Of a stretch of 64,000 nt of DNA, positions 56,690-64,000 are shown in pieces (position 1 is the stretch's first letter; each line of letters begins with the position of its first letter). Source of the stretch: Flavobacteriales bacterium (GTDB lineage: Bacteria > Bacteroidota > Bacteroidia > Flavobacteriales_F > PHOS-HE28). The stretch covers positions 310,001-374,000 of the forward strand of contig JADIYA010000006.1 of the NCBI GenBank assembly GCA_016705545.1, in the 5' to 3' direction. The position numbers and the translations under genes were made by a program. The notes beneath the pieces are model-generated. The model did no database searches and was not told where the DNA came from. It was given only the letters and a program-made list of their open reading frames with translations.

Positions 56690-58600
56690 ATGCGCTCACT
56701 TGCATCCCTCTTCGTTATCCTCTCGGCTTTCGCCCGTGCGCAGACCCCTTGCGTGAACGGGTTCGCAGGCCCCTACCCGTGCAGCAACATCGACCTGATG
56801 GCGCAGCTGTCCTTGACCCAATTGGGCACCATCACCAACATCGCCGACCTCTGGGGATGGACCGATCCGCTCACGGCTAAGGAGTACGCCATCGTGGGCG
56901 GTCGCACGGGCACCAGTTTCGTGGACATCAGCATCGCCACCGCCCCGGTGCTCGTCGGCTTCCTGCCGGCGCACAACAACGTCGCTTCGCTTTGGCGCGA
57001 TGTGGATACGCACGGCGATTGGTGCTTCATCGGCAGCGAGGCCGCCGGGCATGGGCTGCAGGTCTTCGACCTCACGCGGCTGCGCGATGTGAGCAACCCG
57101 CCGGAGACCTTCGCCGCCGACGCGCGTTTCGGTGGCTTCGGCAACAGCCACTCCATCTTCGTGGACAAGACCGAGCCCTACGTGTACGCCGTGGGCACCA
57201 ACATCGCCAGCGGCGGATTGGTGGTGGTGAACGTGAGCAATCCGCTGGCACCCACCCTCGCGGGCACCTTCCCCTTCGAGGGCTACATCCACGAGAACAG
57301 CGTGTACGATTACCACGGGCCCGATGCCGAGCACCAAGGCAAGCGCATCAGCTTCAACTTCCACATCCAGGCCAACGACCGCGTGACCATCGTGGACGTG
57401 ACCGACAAGAGCGATATGGAGCTGATCAGCACCACGCCGCCCTACACCAGCCCCAGCCTATGCCACCAAGGCTGGCTCACCGAGGACCACCGCTACCTGC
57501 TGATGAACGACGAGGGCGACGAGAGCTCGTACACCTACAACACGCGCACCCACATCTTCGACGTGCAGGACCTCGACGCGCCCGTGTACCTGGGCTTCTT
57601 CAGCGGCCCGAACCCGAGCATCGACCACAACCTGTACGTGCACCGGAACCTGGTGTGGGAAGCCAACTACACCAGCGGCCTGCACGTGCTCGATGCCGCG
57701 CAGGCCGGCAGCGGCACGCTCTCGCTGTCCGCTTGGTTCGATACCTATCCGGCGAACAACGGCAAGACCTACAACGGCGCCTGGGGCAACTACCCCTACT
57801 TCCCCAGCGGCAACATCATCATCAGCAGCTTCGGTGAAGGGCTCTTCATCGTGAAGCCGCGCCTTTCCCTGCGCGTAAGAGCCATGCTCGAAGGGCCTTA
57901 CGATGCGGACCTCGGCCTGATGCACGATTCGCTCCGCGTAAAAGGCCTGCTGCCCTTGCTTGAGCCCTACACGGCGCTCGGCTATGCGCATGCGGGCGGC
58001 GGCGGCGCGGAAATGACGACACCTGCTGCCCTGTTGACCAGCGGCCCCGATGCGATCGTGGATTGGGTGGTGCTGGAGCTGCGCGATGCCGCTGATCCAT
58101 CGAGCGTGCTGGCCACGCGCAGCGCACTCATCCAGCGCGACGGCGACATCGTGGGCGCCGACGGCAGCTCTCCCGTGCAATTCAGCCTGAAGCCCGGCCC
58201 CTACCATGTGGCCGTGCGCCACCGCAATCACCTCGGCGCGATGACCGCCGCGCCGGTGGAAGTGAGCGTGGCTCTGCGCAGCTACGACCTCAGCGATGGA
58301 AGCACCGCGCTCTACGGCATATCGGCCACCAAGCCCATGGGTCCGGTGAATCCGCTCTGGGCCGGCGATTGCCTGCGCGATGGCGTGCTGCGCTACACCG
58401 GCGAGCAGAACGACCGCGACCCGATCCTGAGCACCATCGGCGGGAGCACGCCCACGGCAACGGCCACTGGCTACCTGGGCACCGATACCAACATGGACGG
58501 CACCGTGCGCTACACCGGCACCGGCAACGACCGAGACCCCATCCTGGTGAACGTCGGCGGCAACGTGCCCACCGCCACGCGCAACCAGCAATTGCCGTGA
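56690..58600 (+). CDS. Choice-of-anchor B family secreted protein with tandem NDRDPIL repeats
   Basis: A 636-residue exported protein (signal peptide 1-17, LSAFARAQ). The central ~350 residues match TIGR04312 choice-of-anchor B proteins with LVIVD-like beta-propeller repeats (EYAIVGGRTGTSFVDISIAT, GLQVFDLTRLRDVSNPPETF, HSIFVDKTEPYVYAVGTNI, HENSVYDYHGPDAEHQGKRI, FSGPNPSIDHNLYVHRNLVW). Instead of a T9SS domain, the C-terminus has a beta region and two copies of D-G-x-(L/V)-RYTGxxNDRDPIL (~560-580 and ~600-620), each followed by an IGG/VGG-x-(T/V)PTAT motif. The second begins DTNMDGTV, a dockerin-like calcium loop. Surface function unknown. Confidence 0.88.
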   Translation: MRSLASLFVILSAFARAQTPCVNGFAGPYPCSNIDLMAQLSLTQLGTITNIADLWGWTDPLTAKEYAIVGGRTGTSFVDISIATAPVLVGFLPAHNNVASLWRDVDTHGDWCFIGSEAAGHGLQVFDLTRLRDVSNPPETFAADARFGGFGNSHSIFVDKTEPYVYAVGTNIASGGLVVVNVSNPLAPTLAGTFPFEGYIHENSVYDYHGPDAEHQGKRISFNFHIQANDRVTIVDVTDKSDMELISTTPPYTSPSLCHQGWLTEDHRYLLMNDEGDESSYTYNTRTHIFDVQDLDAPVYLGFFSGPNPSIDHNLYVHRNLVWEANYTSGLHVLDAAQAGSGTLSLSAWFDTYPANNGKTYNGAWGNYPYFPSGNIIISSFGEGLFIVKPRLSLRVRAMLEGPYDADLGLMHDSLRVKGLLPLLEPYTALGYAHAGGGGAEMTTPAALLTSGPDAIVDWVVLELRDAADPSSVLATRSALIQRDGDIVGADGSSPVQFSLKPGPYHVAVRHRNHLGAMTAAPVEVSVALRSYDLSDGSTALYGISATKPMGPVNPLWAGDCLRDGVLRYTGEQNDRDPILSTIGGSTPTATATGYLGTDTNMDGTVRYTGTGNDRDPILVNVGGNVPTATRNQQLP

Positions 58601-58644
58601 GCGATGGCCCGATCATTGCCAACTTCGCCGCACCTGATCGAACC

Positions 58645-59352
58645 ATGAGAACACTCGCCGCATTCACGCTCGCGCTCCTCTCCTTCTCCGCATCCGCCCA
58701 GCTGCTCTCCTTCGATGAATGGTACGCGCGCGCGGACCAGGACCCCTACCTGAAGCCGCGCTTCGGCGACTACGGCCCCGAGGTGGTGAACAACACGGTG
58801 GACGAGGGGATCTTCACCGTGATCATGAACAACCGCAACCGCCAGCGCGCGCTGAGCGACAGCCTGTGCAAGCTGGGCTTCGAGCGGCTGAAGAAGAACG
58901 ACCACGTTTCAGCGATGAAGCGCTTCAACGAAGCCTGGCTGGCCATGCCGATCAACCCCGAAGCGCACCGGGCCTTCGGTGCCTTCTTCCGCAGCATGAA
59001 GCGCCCCTTGGAGGCGCACGAGAATTACCAGATGGGCATCGCGGTGGACAGCACCTACGCGCCGCTATTGAAGGAAGAGGCCGATGTGTACATGGAGCAG
59101 CGCTACCACATGCAGCAGGAAGGCCGCGACAAGAAAGCCGAGGAGTTCACCTTGCTCGCCCTCGACCTGTACAAGCGCGCCTACCGCCGCATGGGCAAGG
59201 ACCCCGATGTGACCTACCGCCTCTTCGAGTGCTACACCCTCACGCTGAATTGCCCCAAGGCCTGGGAGTTCCACGACAAGGTGGTGGCCATGGGCGAGAA
59301 GAGCGTGGAGGATGTGTACCTGAATAAGCTGAAGGCGCACTGTGTGAGGTAG
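58645..59352 (+). CDS. Exported TPR protein, paralogue of 55946-56644
   Basis: 235 residues from the ATG at 58645 with a signal peptide (MRTLAAFTLALLSFSASAQL). It shares the layout of the gene at 55946: a similar start (FDEWYARADQDPYLKPRFGD), then RFNEAWLAMPINPEAHRAF, LEAHENYQMGIAVDSTYAP and a final Cys-containing helix pair (CYTLTLNCPKAWEFHDK, LKAHCVR). Helices resemble TPR repeats. The longer frame upstream is antisense to nothing useful and overlaps the previous gene, so it is rejected. A strong terminator follows. Confidence 0.8.
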   Translation: MRTLAAFTLALLSFSASAQLLSFDEWYARADQDPYLKPRFGDYGPEVVNNTVDEGIFTVIMNNRNRQRALSDSLCKLGFERLKKNDHVSAMKRFNEAWLAMPINPEAHRAFGAFFRSMKRPLEAHENYQMGIAVDSTYAPLLKEEADVYMEQRYHMQQEGRDKKAEEFTLLALDLYKRAYRRMGKDPDVTYRLFECYTLTLNCPKAWEFHDKVVAMGEKSVEDVYLNKLKAHCVR

Positions 59353-59372
59353 TGCCGGAAGCATGAGCTTGA

Positions 59373-59406
59373 AGAAGCCCGGCTCATCGCCGGGCTTCTC
59401 CTTTTT
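59373..59406. terminator. Intrinsic terminator between the TPR gene and ettA
   Basis: Eleven-bp stem (AGAAGCCCGGC / GCCGGGCTTCT), a five-base loop and TTTTT on the plus strand. It also serves the convergent ettA transcript, whose stop lies 20 bp away. Confidence 0.9.
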
Positions 59407-59425
59407 CATGTTGGTTTGAGCGGCC

Positions 59426-61120
59426 CTACCCCCGCACCAATTTCCTGTACTTGATCCGGTGCGGAACGATATCCCCGCCTGTTCGCTTCTTGCGGTTCTC
59501 CTCGTAATCGGAGAAGCCGCCCTCGAACCAGTACACCTGGCTATCGCCCTCGAAGGCGAGGATGTGCGTGCATACGCGGTCGAGGAACCAGCGGTCGTGG
59601 CTGATGATCACGGCGCAGCCTGAGTAATCCTGGATGGCTTCCTCCAGCGCGCGCAGCGTGTTCACGTCGAGGTCGTTGGTAGGCTCGTCAAGCAACAGGA
59701 CGTTGCTGCTCTGCTTCACGGTCATGGCTAAGTGGAGTCGATTGCGCTCGCCACCGGAGAGGATGCCCACTTTCTTGTTCTGGTCGGTGCCGCTGAAGTT
59801 GAAGCGGCTGAGGTAGGCGCGTGAGTTCATCACCACGTTGCCGAAGGTGATGTTCTCGAGGCCGCCGGTGAGCACTTCGTACACGGTCTTGTCGGCCACC
59901 AGGTCCTTGTGGCTCTGGTCCACATAGGCCATCTGCACGGTCTCGCCGATGCTGATGCTGCCGCTATCGGGCTTCTCCAGGCCCATCACCATGCGGAAGA
60001 GCGTGGTCTTGCCCGCGCCGTTCGGTCCGATGATGCCCACGATGCCCGCAGGCGGTAGCGCGAAGCTGAGGTTGTCGATGAGCAGGCGGTCGCCGTAGCC
60101 CTTGCTCACGCCCTTGAACTCGATCACCTTGTCGCCGAGGCGCGGTCCGTTGGGGATGAAGATCTCGAGCTTGGCCTCCTTCTCCTTCACGCTCTCGCCC
60201 TGCATCTTCTCGTAGTTCTGCAGGCGCGCCTTGCTCTTGGTGCGGCGGGCGCTGGCGTTGCTGCGCACCCATTCCAATTCCTGCTTCAGCACGCGCTGGC
60301 GCTTGCTCTCCGTCTTCTCCTCCTGCGCCATGCGGGCGGTCTTCTGCTCGAGCCAGCTGGTGTAGTTGCCCTTGTAGGGGATGCCTTCGCCCCGATCCAG
60401 TTCCAGGATCCAGCCCGCCACGTTGTCGAGGAAGTAACGGTCGTGGGTGATGGCGATGACGGTGCCCTTGTACTGCTGCAGGTGAAGCTCCAGCCAGGCC
60501 ACGCTCTCGGCGTCCAGGTGGTTGGTGGGCTCGTCAAGCAGGAGGATGTCCGGTTGCTGCAGGAGCAAGCGGCACAGCGCCACGCGACGGCGCTCACCGC
60601 CGCTGAGCACCTTGATGGGCGAATCGCCCTCGGGGCAGCGCAGCGCGTCCATGGCCACTTCGAGCTTCTGGTCGATGTTCCAGGCATCGCTCGCCTCGAT
60701 CTGGTCCTGCAGCACACCCTGGCGGGCGATGAGCTTGTCCATCTTGTCGGGATCGCTCATCAACTCCTCGTCGCTGAACTTGGCGTTCACCTCCTCGTAT
60801 TCCTTCAGCAGGTCCATGATGGGCTGCACGCCCTCGCGCACGATCTCGATCACGGTCTTGCTCTCGTCGAGCTCGGGCTCCTGCTCCAGGTGGCCGATGG
60901 TGTAGCCGGGGCTGAGGTGCACATCGCCATCGTGGTTCTTGTCCTTGCCCGCGATGATGCGCATGAGCGTGGACTTGCCGCTGCCGTTGAGACCGAGGAT
61001 CCCGATCTTGGCGCCGTAGTAGAAGCCGAGGTAGATGTCGTTGAGGATCTTCTTGCCGGAGGGCAGGGTCTTCCCCACCTTCACCATATTGAAGATTATC
61101 TGGCGGCCTTCTTCGGACAT
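59426..61120 (-). CDS. ettA: Energy-dependent translational throttle protein EttA
   Basis: 564 residues from the ATG at 61120 (MSEEGRQIIFNMVKVGKTLP). An ABC-F protein with two ATPase domains and no membrane part. Domain 1 has GLNGSGKSTLMRIIAG, LSGGERRRVALCRLLL and LLLDEPTNHLD. Domain 2 has GPNGAGKTTLFRMVMG, LSGGERNRLHLAMTV and LLLDEPTNDLD. The linker between them (~255-315, TSWLEQKTARMAQEE) carries the interdomain tRNA-contacting motif of EttA. It binds the ribosomal E site and gates the first peptide bond according to ADP/ATP ratio. Confidence 0.95.
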   Translation of the reverse strand: MSEEGRQIIFNMVKVGKTLPSGKKILNDIYLGFYYGAKIGILGLNGSGKSTLMRIIAGKDKNHDGDVHLSPGYTIGHLEQEPELDESKTVIEIVREGVQPIMDLLKEYEEVNAKFSDEELMSDPDKMDKLIARQGVLQDQIEASDAWNIDQKLEVAMDALRCPEGDSPIKVLSGGERRRVALCRLLLQQPDILLLDEPTNHLDAESVAWLELHLQQYKGTVIAITHDRYFLDNVAGWILELDRGEGIPYKGNYTSWLEQKTARMAQEEKTESKRQRVLKQELEWVRSNASARRTKSKARLQNYEKMQGESVKEKEAKLEIFIPNGPRLGDKVIEFKGVSKGYGDRLLIDNLSFALPPAGIVGIIGPNGAGKTTLFRMVMGLEKPDSGSISIGETVQMAYVDQSHKDLVADKTVYEVLTGGLENITFGNVVMNSRAYLSRFNFSGTDQNKKVGILSGGERNRLHLAMTVKQSSNVLLLDEPTNDLDVNTLRALEEAIQDYSGCAVIISHDRWFLDRVCTHILAFEGDSQVYWFEGGFSDYEENRKKRTGGDIVPHRIKYRKLVRG

Positions 61121-61140
61121 GGATGGAAAGGTTGTGTGTT

Positions 61141-61165
61141 GTTCATTCGCTTCGCTCGGAATGAC
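61141..61165 (-). repeat. Interspersed short repeat, copy 2 (inverted)
   Basis: The minus strand reads GTCATTCCGAGCGAAGCGAA followed by TGAAC, matching the copy at 4807-4829 at 21 of 23 bases. It lies in the gap between the GT39-like gene and ettA (61121-61237). Confidence 0.6.
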
Positions 61166-61237
61166 CGGTTGTTCCATCGAATGCCCGTGGAGGGCAACTG
61201 AGCCAAGCTCAGCAATGGAACAAACAGCAATGAGCCC

Positions 61238-62842
61238 TTAGCGCTTTCGGGCCGCGAATATCTCCAATCGCGGCCACTCTTTGTAGAGCACCGGCTGATC
61301 GTAGTTGCCGGCCTGCAAACCGCACCGGGAGATGGCCTCCGGCGGGCTGGGGCCGCCGCGCTTGCCCAAGGCCAGCCATAGCGTGGAGCCAACGGGCATC
61401 TCCCCTTTGTAGGAGATGACCTGGTGCAAGCGCTCCATCGGCATGCCTTGCGCCAGCAATTCGAAGCTAACGATGCGCTCCCAGCGGGCATCGAAGCAGA
61501 GCCGGTCGTCGGCCTTCATGCTGGCGATGATCAACGCGGCCCCCGGCCGGGTCTCTGCTTGGTGGCCCATCCGGGCCTTGGCCACGCCGAGCCCGGAGGC
61601 GTACAGGGCCAGGAGCGCCACCGAGGCCCACGCGGTCCGGCTGCGCTTGCCCATGCCCTTCACCAGTTTCTCCTGGATCAGCTTCAGCAGGTAGAAGAGC
61701 GCGATGGCCGAACCCATGCAGAAGAAGAAGATCATGTACGACCACAGGTAAGCAGGGCCATCCTCCTGGAGCGCGATGGCGAGCGGCACGGCACCGAGCA
61801 AGAGGGAGAAGACGATCGCCCGGAACTTGCCGGAGACATAGGTGGCGTGCATCAGCCCGCCGAAGCCCAGGAGCAGCAGCCAATCGTAGGAGGGGTCGGC
61901 CGCGAACATCCAGAACTCGATCACGCGCTCGGCATAGCCGGCGCTGAAGGTCGCCCAGGTGTTCTCGCCTTCGCTCTGGTGAATGAAGAGCCCATCGACC
62001 CCGTGCTCCAGCACCACCGGCATGTAGAGGAGCGTGGTGCCCAGCATGAAGACCACCACGGCGAGGCCGAGCATGGTCAGGCGTTCATTCAACGATCGCT
62101 GGTACTTGCCCATGAGCGTGAAGAGCACCCAGAGGAAGGCCATGACGGCGGTGAACACCGTGGTGGTCACGCTCCACATGCCCAACGCAAGGCAGAGGCC
62201 CATGATGGCCGCGCTCCACGGATTGTTCTCGCGCACCAGGTGCCGCGCGACGAGCAGGGCCGCGAGGAAGGCGCACCACGAGATGCTGTAGCCCAAGGCC
62301 AGGGCGCTCAGCTCGATCAGCGGCGGGCAGCCGGCCACCATGGCAAGGGTCATGAGCGCGATGTACCGGTTGAACAGGCTGCGGGTGAGCATGTAGAACA
62401 GGGGCATGGCCAGCACTCCGGCGAGGAAGGCCGGGATGCGCAGGCTGAAGGTGCTCAGGCCGAATAGGCTCGTGCTGACCTTCACGAGCATGGTGTGCAG
62501 CACGTGGTTGATCGGCAGGCTGTAGTCGGTGAGGATGGCCGTGAACGATTGTGTCCCGAAGGAGACGTACATGCTGGCCTCATCGATGGTCACCGGTTCG
62601 TTCAGGAGCCAGGCGCGCAAGCCTGCGCCCACGAGGATCAGCAACGCGGCGAATCGCTTGTGCGCGGCAGAGGTCTGCTTGCTGTACCGGCCTACCGCTT
62701 CGCGCAGGTCGTGCTTGAACCAGTGCCAGGCCGAGCCTTGCTCCCGTTCCTTGCGCTTGGCGCGGCCGCGCGAGCGATGGCGAAGGCCTGAACGGCTCCT
62801 GCTGCTGGGCCTGCTGGGCTCGTGGTATCCGGAAGCGCTCAC
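61238..62842 (-). CDS. GT39/GT83-like integral membrane glycosyltransferase
   Basis: A 534-residue protein. A basic cytoplasmic N-terminus (~1-60) leads to about eleven hydrophobic segments. The first loop after the first helix has the acidic motif NEPVTIDEASMYVSFG, corresponding to the catalytic Asp/Glu of ArnT/PMT-like GT-C enzymes that use lipid-linked sugar donors. Other marked helices are LIELSALALGYSISWCAFLA and LTMLGLAVVVFMLGTTLLYM. The C-terminal ~120 residues form a soluble domain (IIASMKADDRLCFDARWERI). It likely glycosylates a surface lipid or protein. Its start overlaps no neighbour. Confidence 0.82.
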   Translation of the reverse strand: MSASGYHEPSRPSSRSRSGLRHRSRGRAKRKEREQGSAWHWFKHDLREAVGRYSKQTSAAHKRFAALLILVGAGLRAWLLNEPVTIDEASMYVSFGTQSFTAILTDYSLPINHVLHTMLVKVSTSLFGLSTFSLRIPAFLAGVLAMPLFYMLTRSLFNRYIALMTLAMVAGCPPLIELSALALGYSISWCAFLAALLVARHLVRENNPWSAAIMGLCLALGMWSVTTTVFTAVMAFLWVLFTLMGKYQRSLNERLTMLGLAVVVFMLGTTLLYMPVVLEHGVDGLFIHQSEGENTWATFSAGYAERVIEFWMFAADPSYDWLLLLGFGGLMHATYVSGKFRAIVFSLLLGAVPLAIALQEDGPAYLWSYMIFFFCMGSAIALFYLLKLIQEKLVKGMGKRSRTAWASVALLALYASGLGVAKARMGHQAETRPGAALIIASMKADDRLCFDARWERIVSFELLAQGMPMERLHQVISYKGEMPVGSTLWLALGKRGGPSPPEAISRCGLQAGNYDQPVLYKEWPRLEIFAARKR

Positions 62843-62864
62843 GCTCTTGGGGTCTGTGGTGGGC

Positions 62865-63239
62865 TCAGCGATTCACCTCCTGCATGCTCACGATGCTGTC
62901 CACCACGTACTTGCTGTGGCCCCTCCAGGGCAGGGCCGCGAGGTACTCCCGGTAGTGCAGGTTGAATTGCTTGCCGCTGTTGGCCATGAGTTGCTGCGCC
63001 ACGGCATCGTGCTCCACCGAGAACAGGAACTCGAAGCTCTGCAAGGTGCCCGCCTGGCTGCGCACACCGGTCTGGATCATCTTGCCCTCATAGGTCTTGA
63101 AGAGCACGCCCTTGTGGACGACATAGTTCAGCTCGCCGGCCTTCACGCCGGTGCCGAACACCCACCAATAGCGGAAATACCCTGCAACCGCCAGCACGAT
63201 GGCCAAGACGGCTGCGATCTTCCAGAGATGCCTGCGCAT
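62865..63239 (-). CDS. Small membrane-anchored protein of Bacteroidota type
   Basis: 124 residues from the ATG at 63239 (MRRHLWKIAAVLAIVLAVAG). TACATTCG ends five bases before this ATG, which supports it over the longer frame. A membrane helix (~7-26) is followed by the pattern VFGTGVKAGELNYVVHKGVL, FKTYEGKMIQTGVRSQ, FLFSVEHDAVAQQLMANSGK and LPWRGHSKYVVDSIV. I recall similar short proteins in Bacteroidota that databases label 6-phosphogluconate dehydrogenase; nothing in the sequence supports an enzymatic role. Function unknown. Confidence 0.8.
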   Translation of the reverse strand: MRRHLWKIAAVLAIVLAVAGYFRYWWVFGTGVKAGELNYVVHKGVLFKTYEGKMIQTGVRSQAGTLQSFEFLFSVEHDAVAQQLMANSGKQFNLHYREYLAALPWRGHSKYVVDSIVSMQEVNR

Positions 63240-63244
63240 GGCGG

Positions 63245-63252
63245 CGAATGTA
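63245..63252 (-). promoter_or_regulatory. -7 promoter element, leaderless small membrane-protein gene
   Basis: TACATTCG on the minus strand, with a five-base gap before the ATG at 63239. Confidence 0.55.
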
Positions 63253-63428
63253 CCGGGACCGGCGCCACGGCGCAATGGCGCGCGATCAGTGCAAAGTGAA
63301 GTAACCCGCAAGTTCCTTAACCGGCTCCGCCCCTCTTTCACCTTCCTGCCGCGTTGGAACATTTCGCCGTAGCGCCCGCCACGCCGTGCATGTTCCGCCT
63401 TGCCTGAAGGCGAAATAGTGGCAGATCT

Positions 63429-64000
63429 TCAGTTCACCAACTTCCGGGTTACGTCACTAGCCGCCTTGAGCGTGTTGAGCAGCAGGCTGGCGATGGTCAT
63501 GGGCCCCACGCCGCCGGGCACGGGCGTGATCCACGCGCACTTGGGCGCCACTTCCTCGAAGCGCACATCGCCCAGGAGCCGGAAGCCGCTCTTGCGCGAA
63601 GGGTCATCGACGCGGTGGATGCCCACATCGACCACCACGGCGCCTTGCTTCACCATGGCCGCACCGATGAGCCCCGGCTTGCCCGCGGCCACGATGAGGA
63701 TGTCGGCTTCGCGCGTCACGGCGGCCAGATCACGCGTGCGGCTATGCGCCAGGGTCACCGTGCAATTGCCGGGATCGCTGTTGCGGCTCATGAGGATGCT
63801 CATGGGCGTGCCCACGATGTTGCTGCGGCCCACCACCACGCAATGCTTGCCGTTGGTGGCGATGCCGTAGTGGCGCAGCAGCTCCACGATGCCGCTGGGC
63901 GTGGCGGGCAGGAAACCATCGTGCCCCAGCACCATGTTGCCCAAGCTCACGGGGTGGAAGCCGTCCACATCCTTGGCAGGGTCGATGGCGAGGGTGACCG
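63429..64000 (-). CDS. folD: Bifunctional methylenetetrahydrofolate dehydrogenase/cyclohydrolase (5' partial)
   Basis: The C-terminal ~190 residues of FolD; the gene continues past the right edge (frame open at 64000, reading DPAKDVDGFHPVSLGNM). Motifs: the substrate-binding KDVDGFHP, ATPSGIVELLRHYGIATN, the Rossmann NADP-binding CVVVGRSNIVGTPMSILM, and the C-terminal PVPGGVGPMTIASLLLNTL. It makes 10-formyl-THF from 5,10-methylene-THF, feeding purine and formyl-methionyl-tRNA synthesis, and complements glyA in the window. The 3' end is complete. Confidence 0.95.
   Translation of the reverse strand, partial: VTLAIDPAKDVDGFHPVSLGNMVLGHDGFLPATPSGIVELLRHYGIATNGKHCVVVGRSNIVGTPMSILMSRNSDPGNCTVTLAHSRTRDLAAVTREADILIVAAGKPGLIGAAMVKQGAVVVDVGIHRVDDPSRKSGFRLLGDVRFEEVAPKCAWITPVPGGVGPMTIASLLLNTLKAASDVTRKLVN

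Overview
The window looks like chromosomal DNA from a GC-rich, uncultured-type member of the Bacteroidota, most likely a Flavobacteriales lineage. Three extracellular proteins carry type IX secretion (T9SS) C-terminal sorting domains. Promoters use the Bacteroidota -7 element TAnnTTTG or its TAnnTTCG variant, and Shine-Dalgarno sequences are almost absent. Several genes are of Bacteroidota type: wecB/DUF7033/FemAB-like genes, the rsfS-ftsH-DUF2007-cdsA operon, and a DUF493 protein. No phage, insertion sequence or CRISPR array is visible, so this is core chromosome with lineage-specific extracellular genes.

Layout. 1-5.6 kb: the end of a TIGR01777 epimerase gene, then a minus-strand ABC export operon (ATPase, two paralogous MacB/FtsX permeases, HlyD-like adaptor). 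5.7-13.4 kb: secreted or envelope proteins (CUB-like T9SS protein, OmpA-family protein, 719-residue T9SS protein) interleaved with DinB-like and mazG genes. 13.4-18.7 kb: glyA between two sulfotransferase-like genes, a predicted outer-membrane protein, and an HTTM membrane protein with a partner. 18.7-27.2 kb: housekeeping genes (fumarylacetoacetase, RelA/SpoT, a Fur-family regulator starting in a 25-G run, STAS, purA, an rRNA m5C methyltransferase, a TonB-like protein, Hsp20). 27.2-27.7 kb: a gene-free stretch that appears to encode a ~270-nt structured RNA with its own promoter and terminator. 27.7-39.4 kb: T9SS protein, beta-barrel, DUF493, ECF sigma/anti-sigma pair, rny-zapA-coiled-coil, M23 peptidase, YiiX-like and GDPD-like proteins. 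39.4-46.9 kb: tRNA-Arg(CCG) and surface-polysaccharide genes (WecG/TagA, sugar-phosphotransferase, WecB, deacetylase, FemAB-like), with rpsT, radC and upp. 46.9-55.9 kb: HAD nucleotidase, psd, a glycosyltransferase, cdsA, DUF2007, ftsH, rsfS, birA, rpmH and an alpha/beta hydrolase. 55.9-64 kb: two paralogous TPR proteins flanking a choice-of-anchor B protein, ettA, a membrane glycosyltransferase and the end of folD.

Two window-wide points matter. First, at about ten genes the -7 promoter element ends only 4-5 nt before the start codon, implying leaderless transcripts; this was also used to choose starts. Second, three conserved genes (rny, cdsA, ftsH) each carry what looks like a single-base deletion. 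Since ftsH and cdsA are normally essential, assembly indels are more likely than true pseudogenes, and the 25-G run should be read with the same caution.
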